Shown here in pieces: positions 9,616-16,842 of a stretch of 37,357 nt of DNA. A program made the position numbers and the translations under genes. Position 1 is the stretch's first letter; each line of letters starts with the position of its first letter. This DNA is from an uncultured Gammaproteobacteria bacterium (lineage in GTDB: Bacteria; Pseudomonadota; Gammaproteobacteria; Pseudomonadales; Azotimanducaceae), in assembly GCA_913050215.1 (NCBI GenBank), contig CAJXBG010000029.1, forward strand, positions 1 to 37,357. Direction: 5' to 3'. A model generated the notes under the pieces. The model made no database searches, was not told where the DNA came from, and was given only the letters and a program-made list of their open reading frames with translations.

Positions 9616-9716
9616 ACTTATCTTGTAAATCCTCTTCGAGTCTATGACAATCCGGCATTCTATGCGTATTCAGGGCCGAGATGCCAAGAATTGGAAATAT
9701 TTGGGTATGAATAATA

Positions 9717-10850
9717 GTGATCCTAAAAATTAGCAAAAGTTCCTCGATAGGCATTGGTTTTGGACCGGGTGGGCGTCACTTACCCTGGAAATGGCTGTTA
9801 GGCTGCATCACGCTATTGCTGCTAACCCAGCCAGTCCATGCAGTACCCGTTGATGATCTCTACACCGCCGAGGTGCTGGTGTCTTCTCAAGATGCTATTC
9901 AACTTAAGAGAGGCGCGCAGGCTGGGTTGCTGCAGGTGTTGATTAGGGTGTCTGGTAATCAGCAAATAGAAACGAGCCCGATAGTGGTGAGCGCCTTAAA
10001 ACGGCCTGAGTCTTACTACTACCAATACAGTTACGAGACCACCGATCGAAGTTTTCAGATTGGCGGCGAGCTTGTGCCGGCGCACAATCTGCGCATCGAG
10101 TTCGAGCCCTCGAGCATTGCTCAACTCGTGCGGCAAGCAGGTTATCCCGTCTGGGGTAGCAATAGACCCAGCGTATTGCTCTGGGTTGCTGAAAGTGATG
10201 GTGTCGAACGTCGCATGCTTGCTGAGCAGGAACAAAGTGATGTCGTCGTTGCCCTGAACGCTCAAGCGCGCCAGAGAGGTTTGCCGTTGCTCTATCCTAT
10301 ATTCGACCTCGAAGATACAAGTAAGCTGTCTACTGCTGAAGTGTGGGGTGCCTTCATGGGCCGCATTGAAAACGCATCGTTACGATACAGCCCGGATGCG
10401 GTGATCACTGGGCGAATCCAGAAAGACCAGGAACGATTGACCGGCACCTGGGCTTGGAATATTGAGGGTAAGTGGATCAGTTTTAGCAATGTGGCTTTCA
10501 ATGCCAATGACTTGGTTGCAGAGGTGATTAACAAGCTGGCTGATGCGCTCGCCGCGCGTTATGCCATTGATTCATCTCGGGGTAGTCTAATGGTTAGAGT
10601 GGAAGCGGTAGATTCGCTCAAGCACTATGCATCGGTTACCCGGTATCTTGAATCCCTTGCGCCTGTTCTTGACTCTTCCGTGCTGGAGGTGATCGGTTCT
10701 GAGATTCTGTTCCGTCTGAGTACAGAAGGCCAGAGCCGACAGTTAATGGAAATCATTCGGCTTGATGAAAAGATGGCATTGATTAATCGTGGCCAAGACG
10801 CCAGCGGAAAGGAGCTCTTGCACTATCAGTGGCTCCCGGGTAACGAGTAG
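9717..10850 (+). CDS. DUF2066-family exported protein
   Basis: Protein of unknown function, 377 residues, probably periplasmic. An N-terminal hydrophobic stretch (about residues 27-40) ends in VHAVPVDDLY, a likely signal peptidase site. The sequence then follows the DUF2066 pattern: LYTAEVLVSSQ, GLLQVLIRVSGN and RPSVLLWVA. The start is a GTG at 9717 with only a weak upstream GGG; I see no better in-frame start before the signal peptide. It is the first of a plus-strand run with the AI-2E permease, hda and murG-like gene, in agreement with the recalled DUF2066-AI-2E-hda order. Confidence 0.82.
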   Translation: MILKISKSSSIGIGFGPGGRHLPWKWLLGCITLLLLTQPVHAVPVDDLYTAEVLVSSQDAIQLKRGAQAGLLQVLIRVSGNQQIETSPIVVSALKRPESYYYQYSYETTDRSFQIGGELVPAHNLRIEFEPSSIAQLVRQAGYPVWGSNRPSVLLWVAESDGVERRMLAEQEQSDVVVALNAQARQRGLPLLYPIFDLEDTSKLSTAEVWGAFMGRIENASLRYSPDAVITGRIQKDQERLTGTWAWNIEGKWISFSNVAFNANDLVAEVINKLADALAARYAIDSSRGSLMVRVEAVDSLKHYASVTRYLESLAPVLDSSVLEVIGSEILFRLSTEGQSRQLMEIIRLDEKMALINRGQDASGKELLHYQWLPGNE

Positions 10851-10892
10851 CAACTTGCTTAATTCACTTTTGGCAGAGGACACCGCACGCGT

Positions 10893-12044
10893 ATGACAAC
10901 TCTGGGGAAAACCTTTTTACTGCTGACAATTTTCAGTCTGTTTGTCTCGATTTATTTGCTGCAGCCAATACTCATGCCGTTTCTTGTCGGTATGGCACTT
11001 GCCTATCTAGGTGATCCGCTGGTTGATAGGCTCGAGGGGCTTGGTGCGGGGCGAACCACAGGCGTGTTTATCGTGTTTGTTGTTTTTCTGCTGATGATTG
11101 TCGGTGTAATTCTTGTTTTATTGCCGATACTGGCTCAAGAGATAGCCGCGTTGATACAGAATATCCCGCAAGCCATCGTGTTGCTTCAGGAAACAACAAG
11201 CCCTTTTTTGAGGGCTAACTTTGGCATTGACCCTTTTGATCTAAATCTGGATGAGCTTAAGGCCAAACTTGCCAGTAACTGGCAGCAAGCGGGTGGTATA
11301 GCAGGACAGGTGTTAACCCGGGTGACCGCCTCCAGCTTTGTGTTATTGACCACAATCGCAAATCTGGCGCTGATTCCTGTCGTCGCTTTTTATCTGCTGC
11401 GCGACTGGGACATTTTGGTGGGGAAGGTGCGAGAAATGATTCCCCGTGATATGGAAAACACCGCAGTTGGACTCGTGAGCGAATGCGACGAGGTGCTAAG
11501 CGCTTTTCTTCGCGGGCAGTTGCTTATTATGTTCATTCTGGGTTGTATTTATGCCGTCGGATTGTATTTTGTCGGTCTCGATCTGGCATTTTTAATCGGC
11601 ATGCTAGCCGGGCTTGCGAGTATTGTTCCCTATCTTGGTTTTATCGTGGGGATTATCGCGGCGGCGATGGCTGCCATGTTTCAGTATCACGATCTAATTT
11701 ATTTGGTGTACATTGCGATCGTTTTTGGGATCGGCCAGTTACTTGAAGGCACGGTGCTGACGCCGCTGTTGGTTGGAGACCGCATTGGCTTGCATCCTGT
11801 CGCGGTGATTTTCGCTGTTTTGGCGGGTGGTCAGTTGTTCGGATTTGTTGGTGTGCTGCTGGCTCTGCCGGTTGCGGCAGTGACCATGGTTTTTATCAGG
11901 TATCTTCACGACCAATACAAAGAAAGTGAGTACTACGCGCCGGAGTCGGAAAGTGCCTCGATGGCTGAGCTGACAACGCCTGAAATCGAAGGTGCCGAAC
12001 AGTTGGTGACGGATTCGAGTCAATCGAAGCAGTCAGAGGAATGA
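10893..12044 (+). CDS. AI-2E family (PerM-type) membrane transporter
   Basis: Polytopic inner-membrane protein of the AI-2 exporter-like superfamily, 383 residues. Paired hydrophobic helices at the N-terminus (about 8-30 and 60-85) precede a soluble segment (about 95-140), then helices from 150. The conserved family patterns QLLIMFILGCIYAVGL and GLASIVPYLG, and the closing VGDRIGLHPVAVIFAVLAGGQLFGFVG, are clear. The tail is acidic and soluble. Substrate unknown: autoinducer, ion or proton exchange have been proposed for family members. The last 4 bp overlap the hda start (ATGA). Confidence 0.88.
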   Translation: MTTLGKTFLLLTIFSLFVSIYLLQPILMPFLVGMALAYLGDPLVDRLEGLGAGRTTGVFIVFVVFLLMIVGVILVLLPILAQEIAALIQNIPQAIVLLQETTSPFLRANFGIDPFDLNLDELKAKLASNWQQAGGIAGQVLTRVTASSFVLLTTIANLALIPVVAFYLLRDWDILVGKVREMIPRDMENTAVGLVSECDEVLSAFLRGQLLIMFILGCIYAVGLYFVGLDLAFLIGMLAGLASIVPYLGFIVGIIAAAMAAMFQYHDLIYLVYIAIVFGIGQLLEGTVLTPLLVGDRIGLHPVAVIFAVLAGGQLFGFVGVLLALPVAAVTMVFIRYLHDQYKESEYYAPESESASMAELTTPEIEGAEQLVTDSSQSKQSEE

Positions 12045-12697
12045 GTGACATCGGTCAACAGGCAGTACTCGATTTCCGGTTGCGTGATGACGCAACTTTC
12101 TCGAACTATGTAGGCGATGCGGCCAAAAACCTGCAACTTACGACAGGTATGGCTTTTATCTGGGGTGAGGCGGGTTCAGGTAAGTCGCATTTGCTCCAGG
12201 CTTATTGTCACGCGGAGCCTTCGTCTATTTTTCTTTCGGATCTGCCAGCATTGGATGCCTCTATTCTTCGCGGTCTGGAATCTTTCAAGCTCGTTTGCAT
12301 CGATGATGTGGACCAGGTGGTTGCAGATAGATCGTGGCAGGAAGCGTTGTTTCATTTGATCAACGATTGTTTGAATACCAACAATCTGCTTGTGCTATCT
12401 GCTTCCAGTCCTGCGGCTAAGCTGGATTGTCAGCTAAGTGATCTTCAGACCCGATTAAACGGCATTGTCGGCATTGAAACTGATCGGTTATCTGACAGGG
12501 AGCGTCTGCAGGCGCTCAAACTGAAAGCGACTGGTCACGGGTTTGAGTTTTCCGACGAGGTTGGCCGCTTTATTCTTGCCAGAGCGGGGCGCGATATGCG
12601 CTCGCTCGTTTCCATATTTGAAAAGCTCAGCCAAGAAACGCTGAGGGCACAGCGAATCGTGACGATTCCATTTGTAAAACAGATTCTGGGTCTTTGA
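12041..12697 (+). CDS. hda: DnaA regulatory inactivator Hda
   Basis: AAA+ protein that, with the DNA sliding clamp, promotes hydrolysis of DnaA-bound ATP and so restrains re-initiation. At 218 residues it is a DnaA domain III relative without the DNA-binding domain. The N-terminal QAVLDF (residues 7-12) looks like a beta-clamp binding motif. Walker A is GEAGSGKSH near residues 42-50 and Walker B is LVCIDDVD near 85-92; the Arg-rich RAGRDMRSL helix lies toward the C-terminus. The start overlaps the AI-2E gene by 4 bp and the stop overlaps the next gene by 1 bp (TGATG), so translational coupling is likely. Confidence 0.93.
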   Translation: MSDIGQQAVLDFRLRDDATFSNYVGDAAKNLQLTTGMAFIWGEAGSGKSHLLQAYCHAEPSSIFLSDLPALDASILRGLESFKLVCIDDVDQVVADRSWQEALFHLINDCLNTNNLLVLSASSPAAKLDCQLSDLQTRLNGIVGIETDRLSDRERLQALKLKATGHGFEFSDEVGRFILARAGRDMRSLVSIFEKLSQETLRAQRIVTIPFVKQILGL

Positions 12698-13773
12698 TGA
12701 AAACGATCCTGCTGACAGGAGGTGGCACAGCGGGACATGTCACGCCTAATCTTGCTTTGATAGAACGTTTTCGCGATAAAAAATGGGATATCCACTATGT
12801 TGGCAGTCAGACTGGCATCGAATACGATTTAGTGGGAAACCTTAGTATCCCTTATCACGCGATTGCCACCGGTAAGCTGAGACGATACTTCTCATGGCAG
12901 AACTTTATTGATCCCTTATTTATTCTGCTGGGATTTTTTCAGAGCTTGCTCATTTGTTTGCGTGTAAGACCCGATGTTGTGTTTTCGAAGGGCGGTTTCG
13001 TCACTGTCCCCGTCGTTATTGCTGCCTGGGTGTGTCGTATTCCTGTCATCTGTCATGAGTCAGATACAACGCCCGGTCTGGCGAACAAGTTAAGTACACC
13101 TTTCTGTCGATATGTGTGTGTCACGTTTCCGCAAACCGCGAAATTTTTGCCCTCGGATAAGGTAGTTGTAACGGGTTCTCCAGTTCGAGATGCAATTACC
13201 CGAAGTGATCCTGATCGTGGAGCTGATTACTATCCGGTAATCTCTGGAAAACCCCGTTTACTCGTATTCGGCGGCAGCCTCGGTGCGGGACCGGTTAATC
13301 AGCAGGTTGAAATAGCGGTGCCAGAACTCGTCAGAAACTTTAATGTGTTACATGTTGTTGGGACAGGGAATTTGAATGCAGTTCTGAATGCGGCGTTTGA
13401 TTCAGGGAAAGGGTATCGCCAGGTAGAGTTCATTCAGGATGAATTTGGCGATGTGCTTGCTGCGGCAGATGTTGTTGTTTCTCGTGCAGGAGCGAATTCG
13501 ATTTATGAGCTGATTCTCCTGCGTAAACCACACATTTTGGTGCCACTGTCGGCGGCGGTTAGCCGTGGTGACCAAATCGAAAATGCAAAGATCTTTTCTG
13601 CTGAGGGTTACAGTCAGGTGATTGATGAGGCTGAACTTAATCCTGCAAGTTTATTGAAGGGGCTTGATGAATTGATGGCTCAGATCGATCAAGTCAAAGA
13701 TAAACTGGCCGAGTTTGAGCGATTGGACTCGGTTGGGCGCATTGTGGCTTTGCTCGAGGAACAGGTCGTATAG
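12697..13773 (+). CDS. murG: MurG-like UDP-GlcNAc:lipid-linked glycosyltransferase (Firmicutes-type)
   Basis: GT28-family enzyme predicted to add GlcNAc to a lipid-linked muramyl-pentapeptide at the inner face of the membrane. The N-lobe has GGGTAGHVTPNLALI (residues about 7-21) and SKGGFVTVPVVIAA; CHESDTTPGLANK follows. The C-lobe has FGGSLGAGPVN and the UDP-GlcNAc site SRAGANSIYE, with SRGDQIENAK later. These are closer to the Bacillus/Clostridium MurG type than to the E. coli type as I recall them (GGTGGHVFP, DRQQYWNA). It lies outside any dcw cluster, directly coupled to hda (TGATG). It may be a second MurG or have a related substrate. The ATG at 12697 is preferred to a TTG one codon earlier. 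Confidence 0.85.
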   Translation: MKTILLTGGGTAGHVTPNLALIERFRDKKWDIHYVGSQTGIEYDLVGNLSIPYHAIATGKLRRYFSWQNFIDPLFILLGFFQSLLICLRVRPDVVFSKGGFVTVPVVIAAWVCRIPVICHESDTTPGLANKLSTPFCRYVCVTFPQTAKFLPSDKVVVTGSPVRDAITRSDPDRGADYYPVISGKPRLLVFGGSLGAGPVNQQVEIAVPELVRNFNVLHVVGTGNLNAVLNAAFDSGKGYRQVEFIQDEFGDVLAAADVVVSRAGANSIYELILLRKPHILVPLSAAVSRGDQIENAKIFSAEGYSQVIDEAELNPASLLKGLDELMAQIDQVKDKLAEFERLDSVGRIVALLEEQVV

Positions 13774-13987
13774 CGTATTTCATCTTCGTGCGTGCAACGG
13801 GCGGCGAGTTTCATGCGACTCACTTCCGACATATTGCTTGACGTGATGTCCATCTTGCCCCGAGAAGCGGATAAAACGGCGCTGAAATACACCAACTGAA
13901 TTCACCGCTGCTGCCTGAAAAAAATCAAACAACTTCAAGTTTTACTGCTAACCAGACCATGACGCTGTGACTGGTGAAACAGGTGGG

Positions 13988-14015
13988 TTGCATTCTCCGG
14001 TACTGGTGTTATAGT
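13988..14015 (+). promoter_or_regulatory. Probable promoter of the GntR-ABC operon
   Basis: TTGCAT at 13988-13993 and TATAGT at 14010-14015 are separated by 16 bp, a good sigma-70 match (each 5 of 6 or close). Transcription would begin near 14022, leaving a leader of under 20 bases before the regulator's ATG at 14039, which has no Shine-Dalgarno. Confidence 0.55.
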
Positions 14016-14028
14016 AATGTACTACACC
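14005..14028 (+). promoter_or_regulatory. Palindromic operator overlapping the -10 box
   Basis: Imperfect inverted repeat: GGTGT plus TAGTA on the left and TACTACACC on the right, around a central ATG, with two extra bases in the left arm. It covers the -10 hexamer and start site of the GntR-ABC operon. YtrA-type regulators usually repress their own operon from such a GTGTA...TACAC site, so self-repression is the likely role. Confidence 0.6.
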
Positions 14029-14038
14029 GAATAACTAG

Positions 14039-14434
14039 ATGGCCAAAACGGTTATGCAGATTAGTTGGAACGAAAAAGACCCGATCTACCGGCAACTCCA
14101 TGATCGCATTGTCGAGCTCATTCTCGAGGGTGTGTTTATTGATGGAGAAGCGCTCCCGTCGGTTCGCCAAATATCGAGCGATCATCGGATTAATCCGATC
14201 ACTGTGTCAAAGGCGCTTCAGATTCTTGTCGATGATGAGCTGGTCGAAAAGAAAAGAGGTCTGGGTATGTTTGTTAGAGAAGGTGCCAGAGAAAAACTCT
14301 CTCAGATTGAGAAGGACAGGTTTCTTAATGTTGAGTGGCCACAAATTTGTGAACAGATAGAGAGATTAGATTTGTCGATTCAGGAACTGTTAAGCAACCT
14401 AGAGACTAAACCCAGCCAGGGAGATCAAGTATGA
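14039..14434 (+). CDS. GntR family transcriptional regulator, YtrA subfamily
   Basis: Small DNA-binding regulator of 131 residues. The N-terminal winged helix begins at DPIYRQLHDRIVELI, and the recognition region reads LPSVRQISSDHRINPITVSKAL (about residues 40-61). The chain ends in a short helical tail of about 40 residues instead of a large ligand domain, the mark of the YtrA subfamily. It is followed by an ABC ATPase whose ATG overlaps its stop by 4 bp, as usual for YtrA-type operons, and preceded by a palindrome at the promoter. The inducing signal is unknown; in other bacteria such systems answer to cell-wall antibiotics or peptides. Confidence 0.88.
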   Translation: MAKTVMQISWNEKDPIYRQLHDRIVELILEGVFIDGEALPSVRQISSDHRINPITVSKALQILVDDELVEKKRGLGMFVREGAREKLSQIEKDRFLNVEWPQICEQIERLDLSIQELLSNLETKPSQGDQV

Positions 14435-15288
14435 GTGACGTAGTTAAAGCCAATGGGCTGACAAAGTCCTATGGCGATTTTAAAGCGCTGGATGATGTCA
14501 ACTTTACCATCGAAAAAGGTTCCATCGTGGGACTGATAGGACCCAACGGCGCAGGGAAAACCTCCACCTTAAAGTCCATTCTTGGATTGACTGAATTCGA
14601 GGGTGAGCTTGAAGTATTAGGAACGGACCCAAGAAAAGGCCGGCATCATGTGATGGAGCGTGTGTGTTTTATTGCGGACGTTGGTGTCTTGCCTCGATGG
14701 TTAAAAGTATCCGAGGCACTAGACTATATTGAAGGAGTGCATGCTGGATTTAGTCGGGAAAAAGCAGAAGCCATGCTTGCCGAGACTAATATTTCTCCCA
14801 AGCAAAGGGTGAAGCAGTTATCAAAAGGCATGGTCACCCAACTTCACCTAGCGCTTATCTTGTCAATCAGCGTCGATTTACTTGTGCTTGACGAGCCTAC
14901 TCTTGGACTCGACATTCTTTACAGAAAGGCATTCTATGATCAGTTACTAAACGACTACTTTGATCACGAAACCAGCATCATTATCAGCACCCATCAGGTG
15001 GAAGAGATTGAAACGCTACTTTCACATCTGTTGTTTATAGATCAGGGAAACATTGTCTTGGATAGCCCGATGGATAATTTGGCAGATTCATTTTGTGAAG
15101 TGATTGTGAAGCCGGAACTAACAGACAAAGCCCAAGGTTTGAACCCCATTCATATTCGTGAGTCTCTCGGTCAGAAAAGCATGATATTTGAGAACGTTGA
15201 TCGCAGCTATCTGGAACCGTTGGGTGACTTACACGTGCCGAGTGTCGCAGATTTGTTTGTTGCAAAATTACAGAGGGCAGCCCGATGA
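14431..15288 (+). CDS. ABC transporter ATP-binding protein (YtrB-like)
   Basis: ATPase of an ABC-2 type exporter, 285 residues. Walker A GPNGAGKTS is at about residues 37-45, Walker B LLVLDEPTLGLD at about 149-160, and the H-loop is ISTHQVEE. The signature motif is degenerate, LSKGM instead of LSGGQ, as is common in this group. The C-terminal 70 residues are a substrate- or partner-specific domain without recognised motifs. It overlaps the regulator before it and the permease after it by 4 bp each, so the three are one transcriptional unit. Confidence 0.9.
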   Translation: MSDVVKANGLTKSYGDFKALDDVNFTIEKGSIVGLIGPNGAGKTSTLKSILGLTEFEGELEVLGTDPRKGRHHVMERVCFIADVGVLPRWLKVSEALDYIEGVHAGFSREKAEAMLAETNISPKQRVKQLSKGMVTQLHLALILSISVDLLVLDEPTLGLDILYRKAFYDQLLNDYFDHETSIIISTHQVEEIETLLSHLLFIDQGNIVLDSPMDNLADSFCEVIVKPELTDKAQGLNPIHIRESLGQKSMIFENVDRSYLEPLGDLHVPSVADLFVAKLQRAAR

Positions 15289-16223
15289 ATAAATTTACGA
15301 TCCTGCTGCGGCGAGAAATTTGGGAAAATAAAAGCAGCTTCATTTATCTACCCATTGTTGTTGCATCGCTTTGCGCCTTTTTTGTTATTTCGGGGATTGG
15401 TGCGCTTCAGATTGGTGGTGATTTTGTCAACATTGATGCAGATATTAATTATAAAAGTAATCAAATCACCGAAACTTACAATGTAGATGATACTTTCGAC
15501 TCGCTAGTGGGACGAGGATTGCAGGACTTTTCTCGTCAGCCGGAAATTGCGAAGAGAAATGCCCTGAACGGGGTTTATCTGGCGATATCCGACCCGCTAA
15601 TACTGACCCTGAGGCTTGTCATCATTTTTTATCTTGTCATGAGTCTTTACCAGGATCGAAAAGACCGAAGTATTCTGTTTTGGAAATCCATGCCGGTTTC
15701 GGATTTTACCACTGTGTTGTCAAAAGTGATTACAGCGCTGATTATTGTACCGGCTATATATCTTGCTTGTTGTATGGCGCTCCACCTTGTGCTCTTGTTG
15801 GTAAGCACGTTAAGTGCCTTGGGGTACGACGTGCCCATTTGGTCGACCCTTTGGGCACCGGCAGGAATTATTACCCGCTGGTTTGAGATGGCGAGCTATT
15901 TACTGATCGTTGGTTTATGGTGCCTGCCTTTTTACGCTTGGGTGCTTGTTGTATCTTCAAGAGCAAAGTCTGTTCCTCTTGCCTGGATCATCGGTTTGCC
16001 ATTGGTGTTGATCTTGCTGGAAGCTATCTTCGGAACTACCGGGCACGTGAAAGATTTCATCAGTGATCATATCGCGCCACTTTTTATGGCTAAAGATTTG
16101 GAGCGTGGCATTGGCCCGATATTCGATCGCATCATGAACGTTGAACTTATGATCAGTATTGCGATTGGCTTTGCCTTTATTGCTGGCGCAGTGTTTTTTA
16201 GGAGCAAAGCAGATGAACTTTAA
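15285..16223 (+). CDS. ABC-2 type transporter permease
   Basis: Membrane partner of the preceding ATPase, 312 residues with about six helices: one near residues 20-42, an external loop of about 65 residues, then helices near 105-120, 145-180, 200-225, 235-255 and 285-305. The RKDRSILFWKSMPVSD loop after the second helix is typical of ABC-2 permeases of bacteriocin or lantibiotic export type. The substrate cannot be told from the sequence. Its final codons overlap the next small gene by 11 bp. Confidence 0.85.
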   Translation: MNKFTILLRREIWENKSSFIYLPIVVASLCAFFVISGIGALQIGGDFVNIDADINYKSNQITETYNVDDTFDSLVGRGLQDFSRQPEIAKRNALNGVYLAISDPLILTLRLVIIFYLVMSLYQDRKDRSILFWKSMPVSDFTTVLSKVITALIIVPAIYLACCMALHLVLLLVSTLSALGYDVPIWSTLWAPAGIITRWFEMASYLLIVGLWCLPFYAWVLVVSSRAKSVPLAWIIGLPLVLILLEAIFGTTGHVKDFISDHIAPLFMAKDLERGIGPIFDRIMNVELMISIAIGFAFIAGAVFFRSKADEL

Positions 16224-16503
16224 CCAGATGAAAAAAATCAGACAGATTAGGGCCGCATCTTTTGGTCAAGTGTTTGGGCTTTTGGTGCTGTTATCCGGGT
16301 TCATCGGCAGCATGGGATTCCGGGTTGAATCTGGTGCCGAGGTTTCTCTGTTGGGAGAGCAAATAATTGACTACGTTGAAGTTCAGCAATCGGGATTCAT
16401 GGAATTAACAGTGGAAAGTCCTAAAGATATTTCCTCGTATGGCTTTCTTAAACGAATTATTGTGGATTTTGTCAAGGCAGGCTCCGTGGCGATCTCAGGG
16501 TAA
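16213..16503 (+). CDS. Small single-span membrane protein of the ABC operon
   Basis: Unrecognised protein of 96 residues. It has a basic N-terminus (KKIRQIRAA), one hydrophobic segment (about residues 18-33) and a C-terminal beta-rich domain of about 60 residues, presumably outside. The start at 16213 is set by AGGAG 8 bp upstream; a longer reading from 16159 would lie wholly inside the permease gene. The 11-bp overlap with the permease ties it to the GntR-ABC operon, so an accessory role is plausible but unproven. Confidence 0.6.
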   Translation: MNFNQMKKIRQIRAASFGQVFGLLVLLSGFIGSMGFRVESGAEVSLLGEQIIDYVEVQQSGFMELTVESPKDISSYGFLKRIIVDFVKAGSVAISG

Positions 16504-16842
16504 CCGGTCACTTGTGTTTGCCCGACTCACCTTGTTTAAATCACTTAATCTCCGGCGAGCGCCTTTCGCACCGATAGCGTCACAACCTTGAGTTTGTTCC
16601 AACGCAAGCAGCGCGTCTCGGTTAAGTGATCGTTCTGCGCGGTTAAACGGTAATGTCGCCGTAGTTTCTGCTCTGGTCTGTCAGGTTTTTGCTTAAATTT
16701 TTCCTCCGTCTGGGCGTGGTTATTCATCGTACTGAGCCATGGCGATAAGGTAGTAAAATTTGAGGTAGCCATGCCTGAAGCGCTTGGTTTGTAGGTTATA
16801 CTCGCCGGCCAGAATTTAAATAACCTTTACCGGAGAATACCT
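16504..16842. other. Gap of about 340 bp without a convincing gene
   Basis: This lies between the GntR-ABC operon and the fatty-acid oxidation gene. A 75-codon reverse frame (16545-16772) has no family resemblance. A TATACT at 16797-16802, 41 bp before the next gene, could be its -10 box, and GGAG at 16832-16835 is a good ribosome site. No hairpin terminator was seen after the ABC operon. Confidence 0.5.

Noticed and set aside
13689-13895. 68-codon reverse frame at the 3' end of the murG-like gene
   Set aside because: It is mostly antisense to murG, composition is Ser/Thr-rich as in chance frames, and no motif is recognised.
16545-16772. 75-codon reverse frame in the gap before the beta-oxidation gene
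   Set aside because: No family resemblance, no convincing ribosome site, and basic, low-information sequence typical of a chance frame.
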